DNA of 64,000 nucleotides from DHVE2 group archaeon (lineage in GTDB: Archaea; Thermoplasmatota; Thermoplasmata; Thermoplasmatales; Aciduliprofundaceae): positions 217,754 through 281,753 of the forward strand of contig JALWRZ010000003.1 of NCBI GenBank assembly GCA_026993785.1, in the 5' to 3' direction. The notes below the pieces were generated by a model. That model was not told the DNA's origin. It ran no database searches and saw nothing but the letters and a program-made list of their open reading frames with translations. Made by a program: the position numbers and the translations under genes. Positions 8,853 through 17,170 of the stretch are shown one piece after another. Numbering within the stretch: the first letter of the stretch is position 1; every line of letters begins with the position of its first letter.

Positions 8853-10431
8853 CAATTGTTGGATATGTCAGCTCGAAGTTCTCTAGCACTTCTGGATGTA
8901 TCTCTCCAAAGAACCCTATTTCTTCTCCCTCCACAATTATGGAAGCGCATCTTCCGGGAATGAATGAAGGATGCTCTTTTTCTCTTATCTCATAATTCTC
9001 TATGCCCAACTCCCGCAATATGGCTTCGGTGATGGATTTGCTCAAGGTGAAGCTTGCCGAGGAATCTATATAAACCCATCCGAGATGCTTTTCCATGGTG
9101 TTTTTCCTTATATAACCTATTTCAAAGAGCTTCTGCGGCAATTCCCTATGCTTATTTTTCTGCAAAATTTCCATAAGGGAAGGGATTAGCCAGGTGCGTA
9201 GCGTTGTTCCCTCCTCGCTTATGGGATTTGCAATTTCCACAAATTTCTTCATGGGCAATCTCATCCTCTCATACTGAAGCTGGAAGGAAGAGAGTGTTAA
9301 GGTGGTAATCTCCAAGAAGCCCATACCTATCATAATCTCTCTTATTCTCTCATCCTGCGTATTCAATTCCTCCAGTATTTTCTCCCTATGTGGAAGCTCT
9401 GTTACAAAGTTTCCATACCCATAGCCTTTGGCTATATCTTCCACGATATCTGCCGGATGGAGTATATCCATGCGATAGGGTGGCACGATGGCTATTACCT
9501 CATCATCATGAATTTCCACGTCGTATCTCATTCTCAGCAGAGAATCTCTTATTTCATCATCCCTTAGCTCCAATCCAAGAAGCTTGAAAATGTAGGATTT
9601 TTTAACTCTCATTTCCTCGTATTTCATTTCTGGGGTTTTGAGAGAGAATTCAGGATAAATAAGGGTGACATCCTCTATTCTTCCACCCCTGTCGGCGAAG
9701 GATGCCACTAAGATATTAAGAACATACTTGAGGGTATTCAAATCTGTGCCTGTGATATCTATGAATATATTCCTGGTTTCAGGGGTTATTTGAGTAAGAT
9801 TCCCGTTAATTATGGGCGGAAATGAAAGCACACGATCTTTGGAATCTACGATTAGAGGGTATTTATCGAAGTTCTTGAGAATATCTGCATATTCTACACC
9901 CTTTGGGTGTTTTTTCAGGATTTCTTCAAGGCTCATTTCCTCCCGGAAGCCAAGAGGCTCAAATCTGAAGTCTTTCGGTGCCGCCAGGTATCTAAAAGGG
10001 GGCTCAACCTTATCTAGGTCATGAAGTCCTATGGCTACTTTTTTTCTTTTTCTTCCCACGGTGATGTGGAGCTTCTCCTGAAAATCCATCATGCTTCTTA
10101 TGAAGGAATCATCAATTTTCAGACCTTTGACCACAGCACCCACGATATAGGGTCTTATATTTTTCAGGCCTGCATCCACATGGATTTCAATATTGCCCCT
10201 ATTAACCTTGTACTTTGGCGCTCCTACTTCTTTTCCGAGAAATCCTCTCATGGCCCGGACCACGCCTTCCACGGTGTAAAGGTCAGGACGATCAGGGAAA
10301 AACTCTATAAGGATTTCCTCGTCGTTCATACCCTTTGGGTCCGCACCCAACATGGCAACATTATCGAGAATTTCTTTCTCCTTCATTCCAAGCTTCCGAA
10401 GTTCCTCTCTGAGTAATCTTATCACAGGCAT
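8833..10431 (-). CDS. pheT: Phenylalanyl-tRNA synthetase beta subunit
   Basis: Beta chain of the alpha2-beta2 enzyme that charges tRNA-Phe. The 532-residue length and domain order fit the archaeal/eukaryotic type, without the long bacterial N-terminal tRNA-binding region: B3/B4 editing-type region in the middle (around FIDITGTDLNTLKYVLNIL), B5 domain (ILHPADIVEDIAKGYGYGNF) and a C-terminal catalytic-like core ending in GEEIGFFGEIHPEVLENF. The alpha subunit gene is not in the window. A TATA-like TTTTTTAATGG lies about 28 nt before the ATG with no ribosome binding site, suggesting a leaderless mRNA. Confidence 0.95.
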   Translation of the reverse strand: MPVIRLLREELRKLGMKEKEILDNVAMLGADPKGMNDEEILIEFFPDRPDLYTVEGVVRAMRGFLGKEVGAPKYKVNRGNIEIHVDAGLKNIRPYIVGAVVKGLKIDDSFIRSMMDFQEKLHITVGRKRKKVAIGLHDLDKVEPPFRYLAAPKDFRFEPLGFREEMSLEEILKKHPKGVEYADILKNFDKYPLIVDSKDRVLSFPPIINGNLTQITPETRNIFIDITGTDLNTLKYVLNILVASFADRGGRIEDVTLIYPEFSLKTPEMKYEEMRVKKSYIFKLLGLELRDDEIRDSLLRMRYDVEIHDDEVIAIVPPYRMDILHPADIVEDIAKGYGYGNFVTELPHREKILEELNTQDERIREIMIGMGFLEITTLTLSSFQLQYERMRLPMKKFVEIANPISEEGTTLRTWLIPSLMEILQKNKHRELPQKLFEIGYIRKNTMEKHLGWVYIDSSASFTLSKSITEAILRELGIENYEIREKEHPSFIPGRCASIIVEGEEIGFFGEIHPEVLENFELTYPTIAMEIKI

Positions 10432-10476
10432 GAATGGGAAAAGGAAAGCCCCATTAAAAAACTTTTACCTCAGAGA

Positions 10477-10932
10477 TTAAAGCGCAAGTTCCACGGCTTT
10501 TTCTGGGGAATCTACCTGAATATATTTGCCTTTGGTGATTCTCTTTTCATTCAGCTCCCAGCTGAAGAGGGATATCACCGTCTTTCCTTCATTTAGCGCG
10601 AAGGAAATCTCAGATAGTGTTCCAACGTACCCATCTATGGCAATAAGGACATCGCTAGCGCGTACAACCAGATGATTTCTTGCCAATCCATAATACGTTG
10701 GGATTGCTATGTCCACATAGGGGTTAGCATCTTCCTTTCCGTAGGGAAGAATGCCCAATGTGATCCCCCCGGCATCTTTAGCTCCCCTGCACGCATGATG
10801 CATCACGCCACCCAAGCCACCAGTAACGAGAACTGAGTTGCTTTTGCCTATGAGATATCCAACCTTATACGCGAGTTCGCAGATGTCCTCTGTGCATGAG
10901 GAGCCACCTATAACACCGATGCACCTCATCAT
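10477..10932 (-). CDS. LOG/SLOG-like Rossmann protein (TIGR00725 type)
   Basis: A 151-residue protein of the family annotated as TIGR00725, related to the LOG ('lysine decarboxylase-like') and SLOG nucleotide-binding folds. Visible are the N-terminal IGVIGGSS strand-loop, the VTGGLGGVMHHACRGA helix start and the TLSEISFALNEGKTVI block that equals the conserved TxxE region. Some relatives cleave nucleoside monophosphates, but no enzyme activity is known for this branch, so I give none. Two ATGs, at 10932 and 10929, are equally possible. It lies 41 nt from the end of the upstream OB-fold gene and may be co-transcribed with it. Confidence 0.75.
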   Translation of the reverse strand: MMRCIGVIGGSSCTEDICELAYKVGYLIGKSNSVLVTGGLGGVMHHACRGAKDAGGITLGILPYGKEDANPYVDIAIPTYYGLARNHLVVRASDVLIAIDGYVGTLSEISFALNEGKTVISLFSWELNEKRITKGKYIQVDSPEKAVELAL

Positions 10933-10973
10933 AAAATGAGAAATAAAAAGAGAGTTAAAAAGGCTTTGGGAGG

Positions 10974-11387
10974 TTACCTTCTCCCGAAACTTCTTCTTCC
11001 AAAACTGCTTCTTCTTCTGTTGTTGTATTGCCTTTCATGCTCTTCAGCACTCATATCGAGGTCTTCATTTACCTCCTCAATAACTTCCTCACTCTTTTTT
11101 ATGCTTCCATACTTCCCCACATTCAGGCGCATGTGTCCTCTCACCAAGGAGATATAGCCATTGTCCACGTAGATTGTCTCGCCCTCTTCAACTAGAGATG
11201 CCTGGTCTTCCCAGAGAGACATGGTTATTATACCTGTCTCGTCACCTACTACTGCTTCGGTAACATGCTTTACTTCTCCGTATCTTGTGTTTATCTCCTT
11301 TGGCTCTCCCTTATGAACCACCTTTGCCAAAACATTAACCCTCTTGGCATAGGGGTTCAGGTCCTTTATTTTGGTTATTTCTTCCAT
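10974..11387 (-). CDS. Single-OB-fold ssDNA-binding protein with basic tail
   Basis: A 137-residue protein with one OB fold at about 10-95: LNPYAKRVNVLAKVV, then VVGDETGIITMSLWED and YISLVRGHMRLNVGKYGSI, the pattern of RPA/SOSS-B-like single-stranded nucleic acid binding proteins. After an acidic linker the tail ends in Arg-rich RRRSSFGRRSFGRR, likely adding non-specific nucleic acid affinity; bacterial SSB in contrast ends in acidic residues. Likely role is protection of ssDNA in replication or repair. The upstream region holds the small inverted repeat at 11417-11429. Confidence 0.82.
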   Translation of the reverse strand: MEEITKIKDLNPYAKRVNVLAKVVHKGEPKEINTRYGEVKHVTEAVVGDETGIITMSLWEDQASLVEEGETIYVDNGYISLVRGHMRLNVGKYGSIKKSEEVIEEVNEDLDMSAEEHERQYNNRRRSSFGRRSFGRR

Positions 11388-11416
11388 TTCCTACACTTCC
11401 TATTTTTCTATTTCAC

Positions 11417-11429
11417 GGCGTAAAACGCC
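11417..11429 (-). promoter_or_regulatory. Small inverted repeat upstream of the OB-fold gene
   Basis: GGCGT and ACGCC, separated by three bases, lie 30 nt before the ATG, in the likely leader or promoter region. It may be a short hairpin or an operator half-site pair. Five base pairs is weak evidence. Confidence 0.25.
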
Positions 11430-11504
11430 ACAGAACCTTAAATGATACAAATATAAAAAGATTCCTAATAAAGATTTTATAGACGGGCATTAATTACCTC
11501 ACTA

Positions 11505-13112
11505 ATGTGGAGAAGAAAGGTGGTTGCACTTCTAATTCTCTCAATTTTATTATCGGTTCCCCTGGCCAAGGGTGATTCCCAGGATATAACTCTTAGCCTT
11601 AAGGATAGATATCACATGCGCGTGAACCTCTTTTTCAACACCACAGTCAATGCAAGCTATGATTTGAATGGGGATGGAGTGCTTGATAAAAAAGAAGCCC
11701 TTAAATTTATTCGAGAATATCTAAATGAAACTTTTCCTGAGCTCTTTGGCTCTCTGGAGGGCTATATGAACTATGTATACTTCAAATCCCTGAGGGTGGA
11801 TCACAAACCTTCCTGGATACTTCTAAACACTACGGAAATAAAGGCTGAGCAGCAACCGCCTTTGCAGGTCAATTCTCCCCTGTCCATATCTCTGTCCTTC
11901 ACTGTGGAATTCTATTTCAATGGAACATCCCATCATGTGATACAGCTGCAGAAAAACTGGAGCGGAAAACTGCAGATGCATCTTTTACCAGGATGGAGCT
12001 ATCTCTCATCGAACCTTAAAAATGTTAAGCTAAAGGATTCAAGCATTTCAGGATACTTCCACAATGGATTCCGACTGGAGCTGCGGGAGATGAAATACTA
12101 CTGGATGAGCATCGGGGTGTACACCTCCCTGGCTCTCATCTTTGCAATATTTGTTTATTACTCCTATAAGAGAAGAAAAGTGCGAAAAAGAATGGTGAAT
12201 TTAATTGTTAGCAGTCTTGGCAGGAATCTCATTGCCCTCTTCATAACTCTGAGCATAATCTTCTACTTCCTGTGGGTTCTTGGGCCATCTCTTGAAGCCA
12301 GGGTTGCCGGCCTTGCTCCCGTGACTTCGCGATTGTTTCTTGTGAAATTGTATAGCCTGGATAAACCCTGGTACGTTCAGTTCTATAGATGGTGGGAGAG
12401 CATATTTACCGGGAAGCTTCTGACCTCTCTTAATTGGGACCAGAAATTTTCCCTGGAGGATCTAAAAGAAGGGATGATCAAATCCACATACATCTTCGCC
12501 CTTTCTACATTTCTATCCTATTTTCTCTCCACATATCTGGGCACCTTTTCGAGCAAGGAGAGGAAAATAGAGCCCCTCACCATTCTTTTCCTTGTGCTTT
12601 ATTCTATACCGACCTTTGTGGCAGCTCTTCTATTTCTTCAATTTTCAACAATAAACCCATCTTTTTACATTTTCCTTACAACACCCTTCAAAACCACCTT
12701 GGAATATATCCGCTTAATGTTTCCTGCCTTTATTCTTTCTTTTCTCACGATAGCGAAACCCTATCTTCTCACGAGAAATGTGGCTGTAAAGGAGTATCGT
12801 GCGCCTTATGTATTCACCTTCAGGGCGGTGGGCCTCAAAAAAGGAAAGATAAGGAAAATGGTGCGAAGGACATCCCTTATACCCATAATAACGGATTCTG
12901 TGCTGAATTTCGGATGGATATTGACGGCGCAGCTCTTTGTGGAAGTGATATTTAAGGTCAAGGGAATGGGCTATGTTCTGTTCGTGGGCACAACCAAGGG
13001 CAATCCCTTTGAAGTGCAGCTTGCTCTCGTATATCTTGCCTTTGTGATGATTGGTGGCTCTATTCTCGCAGATACGCTTCTCTTTGCACTGGACCCGAGG
13101 GTGAGAAGATGA
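11505..13112 (+). CDS. Peptide ABC transporter permease, DppB type, with EF-hand-bearing N-terminal domain
   Basis: Membrane subunit of an oligopeptide importer. Residues 1-23 look like a signal sequence; residues about 24-200 form an extra extracellular domain with a perfect EF-hand loop, DLNGDGVLDKKE (53-64). A helix at about 201-223 precedes the standard DppB core: first core helix NLIALFITLSIIFYFLWVLG, then the cytoplasmic coupling loop around AVGLKKGKIRKMVRRTSLIP and the C-terminal FALDPRVRR. Family members are usually 310-340 residues; this is 535. A TATA-like GATTTTATAGA is about 26 nt before the ATG (leaderless). The next permease overlaps by 4 nt (ATGA). Confidence 0.88.
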   Translation: MWRRKVVALLILSILLSVPLAKGDSQDITLSLKDRYHMRVNLFFNTTVNASYDLNGDGVLDKKEALKFIREYLNETFPELFGSLEGYMNYVYFKSLRVDHKPSWILLNTTEIKAEQQPPLQVNSPLSISLSFTVEFYFNGTSHHVIQLQKNWSGKLQMHLLPGWSYLSSNLKNVKLKDSSISGYFHNGFRLELREMKYYWMSIGVYTSLALIFAIFVYYSYKRRKVRKRMVNLIVSSLGRNLIALFITLSIIFYFLWVLGPSLEARVAGLAPVTSRLFLVKLYSLDKPWYVQFYRWWESIFTGKLLTSLNWDQKFSLEDLKEGMIKSTYIFALSTFLSYFLSTYLGTFSSKERKIEPLTILFLVLYSIPTFVAALLFLQFSTINPSFYIFLTTPFKTTLEYIRLMFPAFILSFLTIAKPYLLTRNVAVKEYRAPYVFTFRAVGLKKGKIRKMVRRTSLIPIITDSVLNFGWILTAQLFVEVIFKVKGMGYVLFVGTTKGNPFEVQLALVYLAFVMIGGSILADTLLFALDPRVRR

Positions 13113-14944
13113 AAGGAAACAAGAGCAAAAGGAAAAGACTGAAGCTCTCCTGGGTCGGGAAAATATCTGCGCTGATAATTCTACTCTATGTGATTATCGC
13201 AATAACCGTACCCTATCTTAATCTTCCAAATCCTCTTTACTATCGCGCTCCTCCACAGGACATATTCGCACCGGAGATTCTGGATAATATTACCCTCAAC
13301 GAAGATATCCTTCAGGCCAACGCGGCAGGAAATGTGTTATATGAGATAACCTCCAGTTATAGATTTGTGGCCTTTGATCTCTCTTCCCACAAGGTTATTT
13401 ATTCTGCCAATCTTACCCAGGGAAATTATTCCCAGATCTATCTGATTCACTATTCTACCTATACTTCCGTGCTTTTCCATTCATCGCATACCGTGTATTT
13501 CTACGATGCCCATAATATCATGCTTCATCAATACAATTTGGATGTGAAAAAGCTCTTTTTAATTGAGCAACCATTCTCTTATTTTGCCGGATTCGCAGTG
13601 TATAGTAATTCATCGCTTACCGTATACTCCCTCTATCCCTTTGAAGAGAAGGAATGGAGCATTAAATTGGAAGGAGAACCCATCGGGATGCACACCGATT
13701 TCACCTCCTTTTATCTCTCTTTTCCCCACAGTCTTCTCAAGATATATTATGATGGCACGCTCAAATGGGAGATAAAGGGAAATTTCACTTCCAACCCCAT
13801 ATTTTTGAGCACCTATGAAGGAAATTACATCTATGTGGCCCAGAATGAGGAGGTAGATGAGATAACCCCCGGTAAAGGTGAGGTGAAGAGGGTATTCAAA
13901 CTTGGGGATAAAATTATTCGTCTGGAATACTATGGGCAGTCCCTATTTGCCTATTCCAGCAGTCACTCCTTTGGGAAGATCAACCTCATAGGCGGTGGAT
14001 ACTCCTGGAAGATTGGGGGCGTGGAGAAATATTTCATGGATCCCCTGGTGGACGGACTTACCGTGGTATTTAAGGATGGAAAAATAGGCTTTGTGCTGCT
14101 TAGTACTGGTGAGGTTCAATGGGGCTACGATTTCCCTGCTCAGGGGGTGCTTATCAACAGGATAGATTATACCAATAGAAATGTGGTGGCGTACAAGGGC
14201 AAAGAAGTCCTTGTTTTCAGTGCCACGGGCAAGCTGATAACTCCACTTCCTCCGAGCTCCAAATATCCTTTAGGCACGGACAACGCGGGAAGGGATGTGC
14301 TATCCCAGCTTTTATGGTCATTCAGAAGCGAGATTTACATAGCCTTAGTAAGCACCTTTGTGGTTATGCTTGTAGGAACTCTCATAGGTATACTTGCAGG
14401 TTATTATACAGGCCCCGTTGACGATGTTCTCCGCCTTTTAACAGATTCTTTTCTGCTAATACCTGCCATAGGGTACGCGGCTCTCATGATCTTTGTGCTA
14501 GGAATCACGCAGCATATAAATGCAACGCTCCTTGCCTCCCTCTTCGCCATGTGGCCCATTGAGGCCCGGGCCGTAAGAAACTACACGAAGGTTGTGAAAG
14601 AAAAGCCCTTTATCGAGGCAGCCAAGGTTTCGGGGGCAAGCAATTTGAGAATTATGCTAATCCACATCTTTCCTGAGGTATCTGTGGTATCCATTGTTTA
14701 TGGTTTATCAGGCGCTGCTATGGCCCTTCTTCTTGAGGTCGGGGTATCTTTTCTGGGATTTGGCAATTATATGGTTCTTACCTGGGGGTGGATGATATCC
14801 AATGCCTATTTTGTGGGCATATGGAATCGGTGGTGGATCATACTTCCGCCACTCCTAACCCTGATGCTCTTGGTAATTTCCATCTATCTCCTTTCCAAGG
14901 ATATCCATGACCAGGTCATGCCCGAGGGTACAACTATGCTATGA
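13109..14944 (+). CDS. Peptide ABC transporter permease, DppC type, with inserted beta-propeller-like domain
   Basis: Second membrane subunit, translationally coupled to the DppB-like gene. The first helix is at about 12-34 (KISALIILLYVIIAITVPYL). The family-typical PLGTDNAGRDVLSQLLW motif should follow within about 50 residues but comes only at about 386. The roughly 350 residues between are beta-rich and repetitive (FVAFDLSSHKVIYSANL, LLKIYYDGTLKWEIKG, VVFKDGKIGFVLLSTGEV), resembling PQQ-type propeller blades, and topology places them outside. The core then continues normally with the coupling loop near EAAKVSGASNLRIMLIHIFPE. Length is 611 against the usual 280-300. Neither oppD nor oppF is in the window. 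Confidence 0.86.
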   Translation: MKGNKSKRKRLKLSWVGKISALIILLYVIIAITVPYLNLPNPLYYRAPPQDIFAPEILDNITLNEDILQANAAGNVLYEITSSYRFVAFDLSSHKVIYSANLTQGNYSQIYLIHYSTYTSVLFHSSHTVYFYDAHNIMLHQYNLDVKKLFLIEQPFSYFAGFAVYSNSSLTVYSLYPFEEKEWSIKLEGEPIGMHTDFTSFYLSFPHSLLKIYYDGTLKWEIKGNFTSNPIFLSTYEGNYIYVAQNEEVDEITPGKGEVKRVFKLGDKIIRLEYYGQSLFAYSSSHSFGKINLIGGGYSWKIGGVEKYFMDPLVDGLTVVFKDGKIGFVLLSTGEVQWGYDFPAQGVLINRIDYTNRNVVAYKGKEVLVFSATGKLITPLPPSSKYPLGTDNAGRDVLSQLLWSFRSEIYIALVSTFVVMLVGTLIGILAGYYTGPVDDVLRLLTDSFLLIPAIGYAALMIFVLGITQHINATLLASLFAMWPIEARAVRNYTKVVKEKPFIEAAKVSGASNLRIMLIHIFPEVSVVSIVYGLSGAAMALLLEVGVSFLGFGNYMVLTWGWMISNAYFVGIWNRWWIILPPLLTLMLLVISIYLLSKDIHDQVMPEGTTML

Positions 14945-14995
14945 CACAGCATAGCATTGAGAAGACCTTAAATAGGGGGAAGATATTTTAGCGTT

Positions 14996-15754
14996 GTGAA
15001 AGCCGTTCCCCTGGGTATCAAGAGTCTCGAAGTTTTTATTCCTGGACTTAAGGAAGGAACGATAAATATGCTCTATGGAGCTCCAGGCACTGGTAAGACC
15101 ATAATTGGCATGCAGTATCTTTCCCATGGCGCCAGGAGGGGTGAGGAGGTGCTTTACATTTCCCTTGATCAGAACGGTGTTATGGTGAAAAGGGATTTTG
15201 AGGAGATGGAACTTCTCTTGGATGACATTTATATTTTCGACGCTTTCCCCATCACATCTGGAAAAGCGGAGGTAAAGCCTGTAAGGGAGGTAACCCCCAT
15301 TGCATATCCTGTGAAAATGAAGGATATTGGGGAAACAAAGAAAACTTTCGAGGCAGATGTTTTATCGCTTCAATCTACCCTTAAGAATGTTTTTGATCGG
15401 AAAAGGTACGATAGGGTTGTGGTGGATTCCATAACTGCGCTAAGATATTTTTACATGCGCGGGCTAAATCCTCTCTCTGGGATACATTCTTTTCTTCAAT
15501 TCTTGCAGACCTATGCCCACTCTACGGTGCTTGTTATAGCGGAGGATTTTGAGAATCTGCTAATCGAAAAATCTCTTATGGATTCTGTGTTCTACCTTCA
15601 GAAGATACCCAATAACAACAAAGCTATTAATCTCATAGTAGAGAAGACATCTTTCAACTGCGAGGTGGAGAATATTCCCCTCAAGCTATCGGCCAGTGGA
15701 TTCAGTGTGGATGAGAAATTCTATCTCAAATACATAAGGAGGAAAAACGCATGA
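14996..15754 (+). CDS. KaiC-like RecA-superfamily ATPase (first of pair)
   Basis: A single-domain KaiC-like protein of 252 residues. Walker A is GAPGTGKT (about 27-34) and the Walker B-like strand is RVVVDSITAL. The pair of acidic residues after strand 3 that serves as catalytic base in KaiC (EE) reads DQ here (LYISLDQNG), so hydrolysis may be slow or absent. Such proteins act in archaeal signalling; the target is unknown. GTG start with a TATA-like CTTAAATAG about 26 nt upstream (leaderless). The stop overlaps the start of the next ATPase by 4 nt, implying a shared complex. Confidence 0.85.
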   Translation: MKAVPLGIKSLEVFIPGLKEGTINMLYGAPGTGKTIIGMQYLSHGARRGEEVLYISLDQNGVMVKRDFEEMELLLDDIYIFDAFPITSGKAEVKPVREVTPIAYPVKMKDIGETKKTFEADVLSLQSTLKNVFDRKRYDRVVVDSITALRYFYMRGLNPLSGIHSFLQFLQTYAHSTVLVIAEDFENLLIEKSLMDSVFYLQKIPNNNKAINLIVEKTSFNCEVENIPLKLSASGFSVDEKFYLKYIRRKNA

Positions 15755-16479
15755 AGAAAAAATTTGGCATTACGGGCCTGGATAAGATGCTGGATGGCGG
15801 GCTTCGGGAAAAGAACACCTACCTGCTGGTAGGGCCCACCGGCTCGGGAAAAACCATAGTTGCGGCTCGTTTTCTTTTAGAAGGGCTCAACAACGGAGAG
15901 AATTGTCTTTATATAGCAGTAGACAAGCCTCCCTCTATCGTGCTTCAAAACATAATTCTTGGATTTGGGTGGAACCTGAGTAAGCTTAGGGTAATGGATG
16001 CGGTTCCATCAGAGACGCTGTATTCTACAGCTCCTTCCGTGCGGGATATAACTGCCAAGGGAGAAATAAGTGCTGCACATAAAGCTGAAAAGTCTGTAGA
16101 AAGGGGTGGGTTAAGCGTGGAAGGCCTGATAATAAAGATACTCAACGATTTAAAGGAGTGGAAATATGATCGCGTTGTGCTGGATTCCCTCACAGTCTTC
16201 AAGAAATTTGCAATTGATGAGGCTTATATGATGCAGGGCATCCATCGACTTTTTACCTTCTTTCCGTCTATTGGGGCTACCACCCTAATAACCGCATCCG
16301 ATGAGATAGATTTGCGGGGTGAAACTCTCCTCAGCTCCGGAGTTATAAAGATAGAGAAGAATCTCACCTCATCAGGATATGAGAGATACATAAGGATACT
16401 CAAGCTCCGGGGAAGTGATTATGATCCCAAGCCCAAGAGGATGTACATAACCGAGGATGGGATTTTTGTATTGAGATGA
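15751..16479 (+). CDS. KaiC-like RecA-superfamily ATPase (second of pair)
   Basis: A 242-residue KaiC-like protein starting with the typical FGITGLDKMLDGGLREKNTY block. Walker A is GPTGSGKT; Walker B-like strand is RVVLDSLTVF. The usual EE pair reads DK (LYIAVDKPPS), again a departure from active KaiC. Coupled to the preceding ATPase by ATGA overlap, so the two are likely made in equal amounts and may form mixed rings. Function unknown beyond the family. Confidence 0.85.
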   Translation: MKKKFGITGLDKMLDGGLREKNTYLLVGPTGSGKTIVAARFLLEGLNNGENCLYIAVDKPPSIVLQNIILGFGWNLSKLRVMDAVPSETLYSTAPSVRDITAKGEISAAHKAEKSVERGGLSVEGLIIKILNDLKEWKYDRVVLDSLTVFKKFAIDEAYMMQGIHRLFTFFPSIGATTLITASDEIDLRGETLLSSGVIKIEKNLTSSGYERYIRILKLRGSDYDPKPKRMYITEDGIFVLR

Positions 16480-16513
16480 AGGGTTTATATACTTTAAAAA
16501 TTATATTGATGCA

Positions 16514-16909
16514 ATGGGCTATCAGATTCCTCCGGAGGAAGAGGTCTCAAGGATAATAGAGAAAATCCTAAAGAGGAGGGGAACCGTGGAATCTCAGAGA
16601 GAGTTGCACGATGAGGTTATGAAGCATCTTGTGAGGATGAATAAGAGTTACAGGCTCACACCCCGGAGGATGAGGCTTATAGCTATAAATTCCGGCAAGG
16701 TGAGAATGGAAATACGCTACAAGGTGATGGATAAGAACGTTGAGAGCATGGAAACCTGCCCCGTTTGCGGAAGTCGAATGGTAAAGATAGAGAATGCAAC
16801 TCTGGATGGAAAAAGGGTAGTTATAGGATACAAATGTGTGAAATGTCCCTACTGGACTGCAAAGAAGCTGCGTATGCCAATAAGATATATCTTCAGATAT
16901 TCCCCTTAA
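16514..16909 (+). CDS. Small archaeal protein with C-terminal zinc ribbon
   Basis: A 131-residue protein. The N-terminal half (1-75) is helical and charged (EEEVSRIIEKILKRRGTVESQREL), possibly winged-helix; the C-terminal half has a zinc ribbon with CPVCGSRM and CVKCPYW. This suggests a nucleic-acid-binding or regulatory role, but I do not recognise a named family. A TATA-like TTTATATAC is centred about 26 nt before the ATG (leaderless), so it has its own promoter 34 nt after the KaiC-like pair. Its stop overlaps the end of the convergent small zinc protein by 4 nt. Confidence 0.72.
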   Translation: MGYQIPPEEEVSRIIEKILKRRGTVESQRELHDEVMKHLVRMNKSYRLTPRRMRLIAINSGKVRMEIRYKVMDKNVESMETCPVCGSRMVKIENATLDGKRVVIGYKCVKCPYWTAKKLRMPIRYIFRYSP

Positions 16910-17100
16910 ACCCAACCCAGTCTTTCAAGCTCTCTTTCTTTCTTGGTCTTCTTCTTGAACTCCTTGTAATGCTCCTTGCAGAGATGCACCTTTGTGCTCT
17001 TTCCTCCTTTAAGATTGAAAATCTTTTCTGCCTTTTTCCTGGCTACGGTTTTAACCGCAGGTTTATCACAGCCAACCACATCACAGGTCTTCTCCTTCAT
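16906..17100 (-). CDS. Small zinc-binding protein
   Basis: About 64 residues with CDVVGCDKPAV near the N-terminus and a later HLCKEH, a Cys-x4-Cys ... Cys-x2-His pattern that should bind one zinc, followed by a Lys/Glu-rich helix ending in ERLGWV. Possibly a nucleic-acid or ribosome-associated protein; no named family recognised. A GTG at 17121 would add seven residues (start MAGDTHG); I prefer the ATG at 17100 because the zinc motif then begins at once and an AGGAG lies upstream, though its spacing of 11 nt is long. Confidence 0.65.
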   Translation of the reverse strand: MKEKTCDVVGCDKPAVKTVARKKAEKIFNLKGGKSTKVHLCKEHYKEFKKKTKKERELERLGWV

Positions 17101-17170
17101 ACCATGGGTATCTCCTGCCACCTAATAATTTTTTCACAAAAAATAAATTCTTGCATTGAATAGGCATTCT

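Noticed and set aside
10936..11157. 73-codon plus-strand open frame rich in Leu (KLLLPKLLLLLLLYC)
   Set aside because: It is the reverse of the Arg-rich tail of the OB-fold protein, not a membrane peptide.
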